This document shows positions 34,155 to 43,704 of a stretch of DNA of 64,000 nucleotides, in pieces. How positions within the stretch are numbered: the stretch's first letter is position 1; each line of letters begins with the position of its first letter. The notes under the pieces were generated by a model. The model was not told the DNA's origin. It was given only the letters and a program-made list of their open reading frames with translations, and did no database searches. This stretch comes from Delphinus delphis. Its lineage: Eukaryota > Chordata > Mammalia > Artiodactyla > Delphinidae. Made by a program: the position numbers and the translations under genes. The stretch spans positions 60,262,080 through 60,326,079 of the forward strand of contig NC_082694.2 in assembly GCF_949987515.2 (NCBI RefSeq), in the 5' to 3' direction.

Positions 34155-34207
34155 TAAATTTAAACAGTGATGTATGTCAATTATTTGTCAATAAAACTCG
34201 GAAAAAA
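34155..34207 (+). repeat. LINE-1-like 3' terminus (sense)
   Basis: 'gtgatgtatgtcaattattt' followed by an AATAAA at 34190-34195 and a short A-run looks like the end of an L1 3' UTR. It lies directly after the antisense ORF2 block, in opposite orientation. It may be the sense arm of an inverted LINE-1 insertion or an older L1 tail. Confidence 0.45.
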
Positions 34208-34595
34208 GGAGGGGAGGTCTGGGATTGATATACAGATGATAGTGAGGACAATGAAGCAAATAAAATCACCTGTTTTCCTATTAATGTATATAAACTTCTG
34301 CTTGAACAGAATGTAGAATTGATGTGGTCCTTGCAGACCAAACATTATCAGTGTATTAATAACAACAGTGATAATATGTTATAGACATTAACATTTACAT
34401 CAACGAGTTCTTTTCCAGAATATCCTGGAACTCTAAAACTACAAATTAGAATCAACTTACAGCTAAGAGCAATTTTCATTAACTATATGCATTAGTTATT
34501 GGTCACTGTTTGATGTTCCCCCATTTAGTTCACAAATCTTGCATTTCAAAAGTAAGATAGATCAAAATCCAACTTTTTATTTACATTATTTAATA
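34208..34595. other. Unassigned AT-rich DNA
   Basis: No gene or confident repeat is visible. It may include further ancient LINE-1 3' UTR too diverged to identify by eye. Confidence 0.4.
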
Positions 34596-34599
34596 CCAT

Positions 34600-34897
34600 G
34601 TCATGCTCTTTTCTAACTATATTTTGAAATAATTTTAGACTGAACAATTGCAAAAATAGTACACAAAGTTCCTGTTATCCTTTACCCAACTTCCCATATT
34701 ATAGCATCTTACATAATAATCACAATGATCAAGCAATGTATTAACATTGCTACAGCACTAATAACTACTCTATAGACCTTATTCAAATTTCATTAATATT
34801 CCCACTAATGTCCATTTTCTGGTCCAGGAATCAATCCAGGATCCCATATTGCTCCTTTATCCTTTCAATGTGGCTCCATCCTTTTTTGAGCACTTCC
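34600..34897 (-). repeat. Ancient LINE-1 3' UTR (antisense)
   Basis: The plus strand shows typical antisense L1M 3' UTR phrases: 'tttgaaataattttagactg', 'gcaaaaatagtacacaaagt', 'cctttacccaacttcccata' and 'ccactaatgtccattttctg'. A younger LINE-1 3' end is inserted to its right. Confidence 0.65.
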
Positions 34898-35487
34898 TGT
34901 TCTTTTGAGTTTTTTAATTTTTAAAAATTTTTTATTAGAGTATAGTTGCTTTACAATATTGTGTTAGTTTATACTGTACAGCAAAGTGAATCAGCTATAT
35001 GTATACATATATCCCCTCTTTTTTGGATTTCCTTCTCATTTAGGTCACCACAGAGCACTGAGTAGAGTTGCCTATGCTATACAGTAGGTTCTCATTAGTT
35101 ATCTATTTCATAAATAGTATCAATAGTGTATATATGTCAATCCCAATCTCCCAATTCATCCCCCCTCCCCCTTCCCCCTTGGTATCTATATGTTTGTTCT
35201 GTACATTTGTGTCTCTATTTCTACTTTGTAAATAAGATTGTCTATACCAATTTTTTCAGATTCCACATATATGCGTTAATATACAATATTTGTTTCCTTT
35301 TTCTGACTTACTTCACTCTGTATGACAGTCTCTAGGTCCAACCATGTCTCTACAAATGACCCAATTTTGTCCCTTTTTATGGCTGAGTAATATTCCTTTG
35401 CATATATGTACCACATCTTCTTTATCCATTCCTCTGTTGATGGACATTTAGGTTGCTTCCATGTTCTGGCTATTGTACATGTTCTTT
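34898..35487 (-). mobile_element. 5'-truncated LINE-1 3' end (minus strand)
   Basis: About 570 bp of antisense LINE-1: 3' UTR ('ttagagtatagttgctttac', 'gtacagcaaagtgaatcagc') then the ORF2 C-terminus ('ctgacttacttcactctgta', 'atggctgagtaatattcctt', 'catcttctttatccattcct'). It is the same family as the 11.2-kb element. A weak flanking repeat TGTTCTTTT is at 34898-34906 and 35480-35488. It is inserted within an older LINE-1 relic. Confidence 0.88.
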
Positions 35488-35735
35488 TTAAAAGAATTAT
35501 TCAACTAGTTTTTATAAAGTTGATATATATATATACATTACAATAAATTCAAGTAATACAGAAAACTACAAAACACAATGTAAAAATTATACAAAAATTT
35601 ACCATGAAAGAACATCACATGAAAGAATAACTATTAACATTTGATAAATATTGTTCCTGATATCTCTTTAGGCACATCTACAGTTCAAAGGATAGATAGA
35701 TAAATTGATAGAATTTTGATGGAATGAAAATATTT
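35488..35735 (-). repeat. Possible continuation of ancient LINE-1 relic
   Basis: AT-rich sequence such as 'aatacagaaaactacaaaac' and 'gaataactattaacatttga' resembles parts of antisense L1M 3' UTRs and may be the right half of the relic at 34.6 kb. This is tentative. Confidence 0.35.
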
Positions 35736-35874
35736 TTAATAAAAGTATTAATAAAAAATATTAAAGCAGTTTTTAATAAAAAGCACTAAATGTAATTCCA
35801 CTTGAATTTAACAGAAGAAAAAGAAACTAACATATAATTAAATGTGCTGAATTTTAGGTAAACATTTCTTTATA

Positions 35875-35924
35875 AAAGACATGTCCTAAATTATCTCTCT
35901 AAAGGCAAAGACATGTCCTAAATT
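35875..35924 (+). repeat. 32-bp-period tandem duplication
   Basis: AAAGACATGTCCTAAATT occurs at 35875-35892 and 35907-35924, giving a tandem duplication with a 32-bp period. Confidence 0.9.
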
Positions 35925-35964
35925 GTCTGTCATCTAAATGAAAGACATTTAGGTATTTATCAGT

Positions 35965-36378
35965 TACTTTAGTGCCTAATAAACCACTCTAAAGCTTTGT
36001 GGCTGAAAACAAACACCATTTATTATAGTTCACAGGTCTACAGGTCTGTGGAGGTGCTTCTGCTGATCCTGGGTGAATTACCTAAGCATCTGTGGGCAGG
36101 ACATGGGTCAGCTGGAGCCTGACTGGCCTACAGTCACCTCATTCACATGTGTAGCAGTTGGTTATCTCCTGGCAGGAGCAATGGAGGTGACCTTGTGTGT
36201 GATCTCTCAGCTTCCAGCAGGGTAGCTCCGGTTTGTCCACATACCAGTAGCAGAGTTGAAAGAAAGAGACTGGAAGTCTGTGAGGCCTCTGGAAGCTTAG
36301 GGTCAGAGCTGTCACAAGATGCTATTGGCCAAAGCAAGCCACAAGACCAGGCCAGATTAAGGGCTAGTTATCCATATT
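35965..36378 (-). repeat. MaLR-type solo LTR (minus strand)
   Basis: The plus strand starts with the complement of a MaLR-type end ('gctttgtggctgaaaacaaa' then 'caccatttattatagttcac'). It continues with 'cacctcattcacatgtgtag', 'gaagtctgtgaggcctctgg', 'tattggccaaagcaagccac' and 'aagaccaggccagattaagg'. It is non-coding, diverged and of uncertain subfamily. Confidence 0.55.
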
Positions 36379-36642
36379 ATTCCTAGGTACTGGTGTTGAT
36401 CATTCAAAGATCAAGTTTTCATTATAATATTATTCACTCAATCTGCAGATTTAAGCATTTATTTGGGGATTGTTTTCCTACTACGTTTTTTAACATATTT
36501 TCTCTTTCATTTATTCATTTCTTTTTTTTCAAACATCAATTACGTATTTGCTGGATATTCTTTGTCACTCATGTCTACCTTCCTTATAATCTTTTTTTAC
36601 TATTATTATGTCTGCCTAGAATGTCTTCCCAGATATTCATTT

Positions 36643-36722
36643 TTGGATTTTTTAATTGAAGTATAGTTGAGTAACAATATTGTGCTAGTTTCAGATGTAC
36701 AGTGTAGTGATTCAGTTATTTC
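36643..36722 (-). repeat. Short LINE-1 3' UTR fragment (minus strand)
   Basis: 'tttttaattgaagtatagtt' followed by 'caatattgtgctagtttcag' and 'gtgattcagttatt' is the antisense 3' terminal part of the LINE-1 type seen at 11.2 kb, about 80 bp long and older. Confidence 0.8.
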
Positions 36723-36734
36723 TGGATCATTCAT

Positions 36735-37020
36735 GTTATCCAGGTTTCAGATAAAATGTCACACGATCAGAGGGACCTTTCTTGATCACCCAATCTAAAA
36801 AAGGCCTAACATTTTCATTCTCTCTATATAATCATATTTTATTTTTTTATAAGACTACGTAAGTTTAGTCTGTGTATTTTATTCTCTCTACCCCCATCCT
36901 AGACTGTAAGCTCCATGAGGGCAGAGACTCTGTCAACCTTAAACACTGCTAAACACAGCATTTACAGCACTCCTGGTATGTATGGGGTATTCAGTAATTA
37001 TATGTTGAACAAATGAGTGA
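36735..37020 (+). repeat. L2 LINE 3' end (sense)
   Basis: A well-ordered L2 3' end: 'tttcagataaaatgtcacac', 'cagagggacctttcttgatc', 'ctagactgtaagctccatga', 'gggcagagactctgtcaacc' and 'ttatatgttgaacaaatgag'. Confidence 0.88.
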
Positions 37021-38328
37021 AAGTTCTAGTTTAGGTTAGGTTTACTCTAAATTTTGTTGTGTATAGTATAGCTTTCGTCTCTGTAATATTTTTCATTTAC
37101 CTGTGTTGCCTATAATTTCTTTGCAAGTACAGAGAATTCTTCGTCTGAACTCTTCCTCTGTTTATTTGGAAATTATCTCTAGTTGTTTATATTTCTTTGT
37201 CTTACCTTCCTTTCTTCTTTATTTTCCCTCTCATTTCAAAGTGGATCTGTGGGAGTGGCTCCTTCTGATCACTATTCATCTCATACGCCAACTGAAAGAT
37301 GGTCTGTGGAGGAAGGGAAGTAGTGGAAGATGTTAGTAAGCTCAGAGAGTACTGTCTCCTAGAGTCTCTCACCAAATCGACAATTTTTCTTAACCTGTGA
37401 CTATGTATCATCACTCAATCTTTGGCATTTATGAAATTGGTAATTTGGAAGGTGTTGTTTCCTCCACTCTCTCCATCTGACCTCACCTTTGATCATCTCT
37501 ACAGCTAGGAGAGTAGACAACAGATAAAAATTGTGTATTGGCCTGGTTCCCCCTTGATTTCTACCTGCCATGTTCTGTGGTGTCAAATTGGGTCTCTATG
37601 GGGACAGTTCTCTTCGGCTGTGGCTCTCTGTGCCCCTGAATCTTATATCACTTAAAGAATCCTTGGATGGGCATTTCAGGGTAGCCTCAGTTGCTCTTGG
37701 GGAAATGTCCCTCTTGCCCAAGGTCTGAGGATATGTTGTTAGTTGTCAGTGTTCTTCCCCATTTGGGGGCCAGATTTCACAGCATTTAGCAGGTTTGCTA
37801 CATAGTTTGTGGTTTAAAATTGCAGTCATATACTTATTTCATTGGCAACTAAAATATTGTCTCCATTTTTTATTCTTTTTGAGATTTTTGAGGAAGGGAA
37901 GAGAGAGAATTAATGTCTACACACCATGATCTTTAACCAAAACTCACTTTGTACTTTTCCAATTGCATTTGGCAAATTTGCGTTACAGAGTGCAGGAGAG
38001 GGTATAAGTGTCATCCACACACCAGGTTTAAGATTTAGATCTGAATTCTCATGACGTTTATCTACATTTTAATTGCATCCATCACCTTTCTTCTCCATTC
38101 CATTTGCTCTGCTTTTCTCTATCTCAAAATCTCTAGAGTCTCTTTTTGTTTTGTTTGCTTGCTTGTTTGTTTGTTTGTTTCTTGCCTCCCAGTGTAACCT
38201 CAATATTCTCTTTTCCTCCTATGACAGTGGTTTCTTTGTCATCTTTGTGGCAAGAGCTTTCCTGGTCCTTCATCTCCCTAACTTCTCTAAGTTAAGCCCC
38301 AAAGTCACCTGGCCTCACAACTAGTTAG
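37021..38328. other. Unassigned AT-rich DNA
   Basis: No gene is visible. A (GTTT)n run is at 38142-38181. The stretch near 37840-37950 ('gtctacacaccatgatcttt' then 'aaccaaaactcac') resembles the end of the ancient L1-type relic at 8.3 kb, but this is weak. Confidence 0.35.
38142..38181 (+). repeat. (GTTT)n microsatellite
   Basis: An imperfect tetranucleotide repeat of GTTT/GCTT units. Confidence 0.9.
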
Positions 38329-38330
38329 TT

Positions 38331-38519
38331 GGGACTTCCCTGGCGGTCCAGCCTCCACCCTTCCATTGCAGGGGGCCCAGGTTCGATCCCTGGTCAGGGA
38401 ACTAGATCCCACATGCCGCAACTAAAGATCCCACATGCCACAACTGAAAGATCCTACATGCCGTAACTAAGACCCGGCACAGCTAAACAAATAAATAAAT
38501 ATTTTTTTAAAAACCAAAT
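38331..38519 (+). mobile_element. CHR-2-like tRNA SINE (sense)
   Basis: It begins 'gggacttccctggcggtcca', box B GGTTCGATCCC is at 38380-38390, and it ends in (TAAA)n and a mixed T/A tail. About 10 bp after 'ggtcca' is missing compared with the usual head. Three imperfect 'gatcccacatgccgcaact' units follow the tRNA part. No clear target-site duplication was found, so it is probably older than the CHR-1 copies. Confidence 0.9.
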
Positions 38520-38538
38520 AAACAAAAAAGTAGTGACT

Positions 38539-38570
38539 TCACCACCATCACCACCTCCACCACAACAATC
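38539..38570 (+). repeat. (CAC)n-like simple repeat
   Basis: An imperfect trinucleotide tract of CAC/CAT/CAA units next to the SINE tail. Confidence 0.7.
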
Positions 38571-38589
38571 ACACTAATTGTCGCCTCTG

Positions 38590-38712
38590 CTTATCAAATG
38601 TTTACTTTATGCCAGTAATGCTGCTAAAGCTTGTGCATATATTATCCCAGGTAATCCTTCCAATAGCCCAACAAAGTTAATATAATTACCTGAAATTTAA
38701 GTGTAGGGATGT
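38590..38712 (-). repeat. MIR SINE (antisense copy)
   Basis: Antisense MIR: 'aaatgtttactttatgccag', 'catatattatcccaggtaat' and 'ccttccaatagcccaacaaa'. Confidence 0.7.
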
Positions 38713-38919
38713 GAACAATAACTTTTTTCCTAAAACTGTCTCCAGAATTATGCTCAAAGAGGCCATTTGCATTTTTGGCCACTGCATAAATTACAGTCAT
38801 CACAATATCCCCACTATATCTCTATCTATCTCCTCATCATGTTTTATTTTTCTGAAGAATAGCAGGTATTACTACTAGATGTAATATTAAATATTTAATT
38901 TTTAGTTTGGCTCAGTTAA

Positions 38920-39025
38920 TAGGATGTAAGTTTCAGGAGGCCAGAGATTTTGTCTCTCATTCACCACTGTATCCATGGTGCTTGGTATTGAGTTTAGCAT
39001 TTAGATGGTGCTCAATAAAGGTTTG
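38920..39025 (+). repeat. L2 LINE 3' tail (sense)
   Basis: 'gtaagtttcaggaggccaga', 'gattttgtctctcattcacc', 'catggtgcttggtattgagt' and 'gatggtgctcaataaaggtt' mark the 3' terminus of L2. Confidence 0.75.
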
Positions 39026-39965
39026 ATAAGTACACTCAATAAGTACATATTTATTGGGTGCCTTCTATATGTAGGGTTGGTCTCTTGTCTATAGTTTCCA
39101 GCTGATCAAATGCAACCCAGTCCACCAGTTTCCAAGCTAGCCATGCAGACCACCTATTTTCTTTAGAACTGAGCCAAATTATGCATTATACCTGTTCTCA
39201 CGAATAACTGCAGCTATTTATTGACTTACTTTGAAAAGAACTTCAAGGAGCTCTGGTGAAGAGCCACCACTATTTCAATCAGGAACTGAATGTCTCAGAA
39301 GTGGCTTTTTCCCTGCATGACTGTACAGAGCCACTGAGTTGCCGTCTAATGGTTCACACATTGGGGGTAAGGAGGCAGCAACACTTGAGTATTTAAGAAC
39401 AGGGTCTCTAAAACCAGGCTGGATTGAATCTCAACTCTGTGAGCTAGGTAATAATAGTGCCTTCTTCACAGGGCAGTTGTGAGAAAAACTTGTCAAGGGC
39501 AGTAAGGCAAGGGCAGAGGATCCATGTAGAACACTTGGTGAGCAGACCAGCTAAATTTAAATCAGCAAACACTTCCTGGAAGAGGGAATTCCTGGCCAGG
39601 GTTTTGAAGAAAAATGAAAGCATGACTTGAAGGAGCAGATGGTATCTTGAGGGTCAAGGAAAGGACCTCAGACTGGGAGCGGAAAGCCACAGTAGACTTC
39701 AGAAAGGAGCTGTTCCTTAGGTGGAGGGATGTGGGCAGAAATGAGGGGCTGAGCCAGAAGTCAAGGGTTCCTGTCCACACCCGTCAGCTGGGTAAACTCA
39801 GGCCAGTTTCATTTTATCTGAACCCATTATCTCATCTGTTAATTGTGATGCTCGTAATCCAAACCTATGGATTTGTGTGAAGTCTAAGTGATTACAAGCA
39901 ATATTTGTGAAATTGTTTATAAACGGTTGTGGACAAAGAATGTCCCATGCCATATCAGTAAACAA
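39026..39965. other. Unassigned DNA with a MIR-like fragment
   Basis: No gene is visible. A weak sense MIR match lies around 39405-39500 ('tctcaactctgtgagctagg', then 'agtgccttcttcacagggca' and 'gttgtgagaa'). Short frames near 39.6-39.9 kb have no family resemblance. Confidence 0.4.
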
Positions 39966-39967
39966 AG

Positions 39968-40534
39968 GAGGCTGCAGCCATCAAGCCATCAGCCACTGTG
40001 GCTGCCTTTACTGTACACCCTGAGGGGCTTCAGGATGAAAAAAACCAAGACACTGGCCCTAGATAGTTATGTAGCATATCAAAGGAATGATTTCAATGAG
40101 CCCAGACTCTTACATCTTCCCATACATAGAAAAGTGTTAAATTCATTAACTTGAGATGTCTGTTTTTTCTTTTCAACAGTAATCTGATGTTCAGACCACC
40201 TGTTTGTTTGTTTTAACATCTTTATTGGAGTATAATTGCTTTACAATGGTGTGTTAGTTGCTGCTGTATAACAAAGTGAATCAGCCATACATATACATAC
40301 ATCCCCATATCCCCTCCCTCTTGCGTCTCCCTCCCCCCCTCCCTACCTCACCCCTCTAGGTAGACCACCTGTTTTTTGAGCAAAAACTCCTATATATCCC
40401 AATTCCTCCCTTACTTCTTCGGAACAGTTTCTCAGAACTACCTGAGAGCTGTCTCTTGGGCTTAAGTCCTCAGTTTGTCCACCGAATAAAACATAATTCT
40501 CCACTTTTAGGTTGTGCATTTTTTTTCAGTAGAC
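39968..40534 (+). repeat. ERV1-type LTR, copy A (split by a LINE-1 tail)
   Basis: An endogenous retroviral LTR. Landmarks are a TATA-like TATATAT at 40391-40397, AATAAA at 40485-40490, and a U5-like end 'ggttgtgcatttttttt' then 'cagtagaca' near 40534. It matches copy B at 41.7-42.2 kb over most of its length (for example 'tttctcagaactacctgaga', 'gaacagtttctcag'). A LINE-1 3' end is inserted at 40206-40361. It is non-coding and I see no gag, pol or env sequence beside it. The left edge is set by alignment with copy B. Confidence 0.65.
40193..40374 (-). mobile_element. Very short LINE-1 3' end with 13-bp target-site duplication
   Basis: About 155 bp of antisense LINE-1 3' UTR (40206-40361), including 'catctttattggagtataat', 'tgctgtataacaaagtgaat' and a C-rich 'cgtctccctccccccctccc'. 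The flanking repeats AGACCACCTGTTT at 40193-40205 and 40362-40374 are identical. It splits LTR copy A and is therefore younger. Confidence 0.95.
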
Positions 40535-40599
40535 ACTGTAAAGAATTGTCCTAATGCATATGCTGATTTGGTCCAGTAACATGGTAGCGCAATAAAGAA

Positions 40600-40780
40600 A
40601 AGAGCTCCAGAGTTGGGTTAGAAAGACCTGAGTTTGAATCCCTGCCCTGCCACCCGCTAACTTTATGCCTTTGGGTGGATTACTTATTCTCTTTGAGCCT
40701 TACTGTCCCAGTAAAAGGAGGGTATCTGTCAGGGTAGACTATATCCAAAGAGTCTAGTAAAGCACCTAGCATGCATCCCC
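40600..40780 (+). repeat. MIR SINE (sense copy)
   Basis: It starts in the tRNA-like part: 'agacctgagtttgaatccct', 'gccctgccacccgctaactt', 'gcctttgggtggattactta' and 'ttctctttgagccttactgt'. Confidence 0.85.
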
Positions 40781-40804
40781 ATCACTACCGCTGTGGCCCA
40801 TGTT

Positions 40805-40985
40805 AGTCTGAGCACTCACCACTTGCCAGGCATCGTTCTAAGAGATACATGTGCATTTAGGTAGGTATTGTTAATCTGAAGCCTAGAGAGGTTAAGTAAT
40901 TTGCCCAAAGTCACACAGGTAGGAGTGGTGGAGTCAGGATTAGAATCCAGGCAGTGGAGCTCAGCACACCAGGGCAGTTATTGAC
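40805..40985 (-). repeat. MIR SINE (antisense copy)
   Basis: Well preserved: 'cacttgccaggcatcgttct', 'aagcctagagaggttaagta', 'atttgcccaaagtcacacag' and 'tcaggattagaatccaggca'. Together with the sense MIR just upstream it forms an inverted MIR pair between two LTR copies. Confidence 0.9.
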
Positions 40986-41720
40986 GATACATAGTGCAAA
41001 TCTGCCACTGAAATGGGCCAGTTTTTGGAGAGTTCCTTTGTGAAATAACAGGTTTTTGGAAAAACTCATGTTTTCCAAGGCATTTGATAATGGACAAAAG
41101 AAATCCTTCAGGAAGATCTTTAGATCCTTCTTACCTGCTCTTCTTTTAAAAATAGAGTGGATTCTGCTAGAGAATAAGTAATTGATGCCACTTCCAAGAA
41201 GAAAGGAAGTTGAATTTACAATGTAAACTAAAGCACCTGCTTCGATATCTGACCTCTTTTCTCATATTTGTAAAACTCCTGAAGACAATCCTGATCAGCT
41301 CTGGGATTGTTTGGATCAGTAAGGAATGCCTCTAAGCCCATAGAGAACTAGGTGATGGACTGGAATGAAAACCTTGCTATGCAAGGCAGTACCCTGATTT
41401 GCATCAGTTGAAAGGGTGAGACGTTGCAGGCAAGCGGTGGTGGCTCTTTCGCCCCAGGGAAATCTGCTGTTGCATTCTCTCATCCTCATATGAGGCCATA
41501 CATCCACAGGGCAGGAGAAACTCTAGCCCCATGGCTTACACTTCATGCAACTTCCTCTGGAGGAATCATAGGCCTGTTTCTAAATTCTTCATGCCTGCCC
41601 TCAGGGCCACAGGTCAGACACCAGTGGGCAGAAGGCACCAGATCATCCTTGCAAAAGACTTCTCCATCATTTGGCCAGGGTATAAAGACTTCTAAAGGGT
41701 GCTGACTAAAGAAGATTGAC
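40986..41720. other. Unassigned DNA between two LTR copies
   Basis: No retroviral coding sequence, gene or confident repeat is visible. The 93-codon frame at 41424-41705 has no recognisable domain. Confidence 0.4.
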
Positions 41721-41724
41721 TGAC

Positions 41725-42165
41725 ATCTGGCTCTACAAGGACTGAGTCATTAGCCATTGCTGCCACTGACCTTTAACACCCCCTGAAAGGAGGTCAGAGA
41801 GGAGATCAGGAATGAGACACTCTGTGCTCTGAGAGAACTGGCAGAATAGGCCTTCAGATAGTTAGATATTCTCAGGAGAAAATTTTTATGAACTTGGATT
41901 CTTGCATCTCCCCATATTTGAAAAAGCACTAAAACCATTAACTGAGATGTCTATTCCTGATGACTGGCAGCAACCTTCTACTGAGGTGTGCTTGGTTGCA
42001 TGTACCCCCTTTGCCAAAATCACATATATACTGACCTCCCCCCCTTACCTCTTTGGAACAGTTTCTCAGAGCTACTGAGAGGCTGTCTCCCAGGCTACAG
42101 TCCTCAGTAAGACCCTGAATAGACTCAACTCACAGCTTTTACATTGTGCGTTTTTTTTAAGTCAA
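41725..42165 (+). repeat. ERV1-type LTR, copy B
   Basis: The same LTR family and orientation as copy A. Shared order: 'taacaccccctgaaaggagg', 'tgcatctccccata', 'aaaaccattaactgagatgt', a TATA-like 'catatatactg' near 42023-42033, 'ggaacagtttctcagagcta', 'ctgagaggctgtctcccagg' and 'cattgtgcgttttttttaag'. The AATAAA of copy A reads GAATAGA here. It retains a middle section that aligns around the LINE-1 insertion in copy A. It is non-coding. Confidence 0.6.
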
Positions 42166-43620
42166 CGAGGGAAAGACAGACTTCATTTCATTCCAAGTTT
42201 TCCCTCTGAGACAATTCTCTCTTACGTAAAATATCAGCAGTAGCCCGCAGACCTTTGTCCACGAGCCCCAACCACACCATCTCCGAGGAGCTGCCGTAAC
42301 AACACCTGAGTCTTTGCTAACTTTGAGACCATGCAGCACCCTTTAGACTTTCATTTCATTATCTTTTGGAGATCATCTATCTGTCTGTGGCACAGGTCAT
42401 TAAATTAGTAAAATTTTGGAATGCCACATGCCCAGAAAATTCCTAGGAAGAATGTGGTCATAAAAATAAAATCACACTATTAAAAAAAAAAAAGCAAGCA
42501 ACAACAACAGAGACAAAAACATAAATTAAGGCAATAAAACACATCTATTGGGAACGACTGGGGTGAGGCAGAGGGCCCTTTCTACATGCCAAACTGAAAT
42601 GTACTATTAAGTTTTAAGAAATCACGTTTACAGCAGATATAAATTAAATTAACTGCGAGGCCATAAAAAAGAGCAGCTGTTCTCCATCTCCTCTGATGAT
42701 AGAACAAGAGACAAGGCTGGTCAGAGGTAAGGAAGACTTTCTTCTTGGTGGTGAGCATGTAACTACATCAAGGTGATAATGAGCAGAGGCAGGAGTCCTG
42801 TGAAGCCATCTCCTCTGATACACATTTAAAAGGCACATATTACGGGAATTTTACATGCTAGTTGAAGTCCCTTGCCCTTGACCAAGATTTTGTAACAGCT
42901 CTCCATTTCTCTGTACATTTAGCTATTCCACTCTAAATGAAGTCCGTACAAAATACTACAAGAATACAAATGCACATTTAAGACAATTGTGAAAACCAAT
43001 CAGCAACTGTTAATCCGAAGTGAAAATGATCATCTAGTCCTGTTCTGCAGTAGCTTGGCCTAAGGCTGAGGAACTGCATGATTTAAGGGATCTCTGACCA
43101 CATAGGCAGCAAGCCTGTGATTAGCAGCTGAGTTAACCAAACAAACATAATGCCTGGGTCACTCCTGTCTCTACTTGCTGGTCTGGATTTCCCTAAAATG
43201 CTGCATTTGTGAGGATAGTCAAGCATGTCTGCCTTGCCCACCAACCCAGCACCATCACCTACAGTCTCTACTCCGCAGGGCTCTGGAAGCAATAAATGGG
43301 AGGGCAGGTAACAAGGAAGAAAGGATGGGATATTTGAGAAATGTGGCAGGAATCCAGAGATGTCCTATGAACACATTGAAATCTGCTTACGTAATGAGGT
43401 TTGATTCGTATGAATGAACTAATTATTTGGGGGTTTTGGTCAACTCCAATGAACTGTTTTGGAAAACATTCTAGAGATACTAATTTCTTAAAGTTACAAA
43501 AACATCTTCAAGTTACAAAGTTATCTCTGTAAGGAATTTTTTTGTTTTGCTTTGTTTTCTTTTTAGTTTAGTTGGTGGCTTTATTTTGTTTTATTGCTGA
43601 ATGCTTTAAACACAATGCTT
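42166..43620. other. Unassigned DNA
   Basis: No gene is visible. An A-run is at 42482-42493, followed by AAC-rich sequence. Short overlapping frames show no family resemblance. Confidence 0.4.
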
Positions 43621-43627
43621 TTTACAT

Positions 43628-43655
43628 TGAGAGAGAGAGAGAGAGAGAGAGTGAG

Positions 43656-43693
<38 letters not shown>
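43628..43693 (+). repeat. Compound (GA)n(GT)n microsatellite
   Basis: A (GA) run at 43628-43650, a short GAGGGG bridge, and then an uninterrupted (GT) run of about 18 units to 43693. Length and purity suggest it varies between individuals. Frames rich in Ser/Leu and His/Thr across it are artefacts. Confidence 0.97.
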
Positions 43694-43697
<4 letters not shown>

Positions 43698-43704
43698 ATA
43701 TAAA

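Noticed and set aside
39968..42165. A complete short provirus bounded by two LTRs
   Set aside because: The interval contains two MIR SINEs and no recognisable retroviral coding sequence, so the LTRs do not bound one viral genome.
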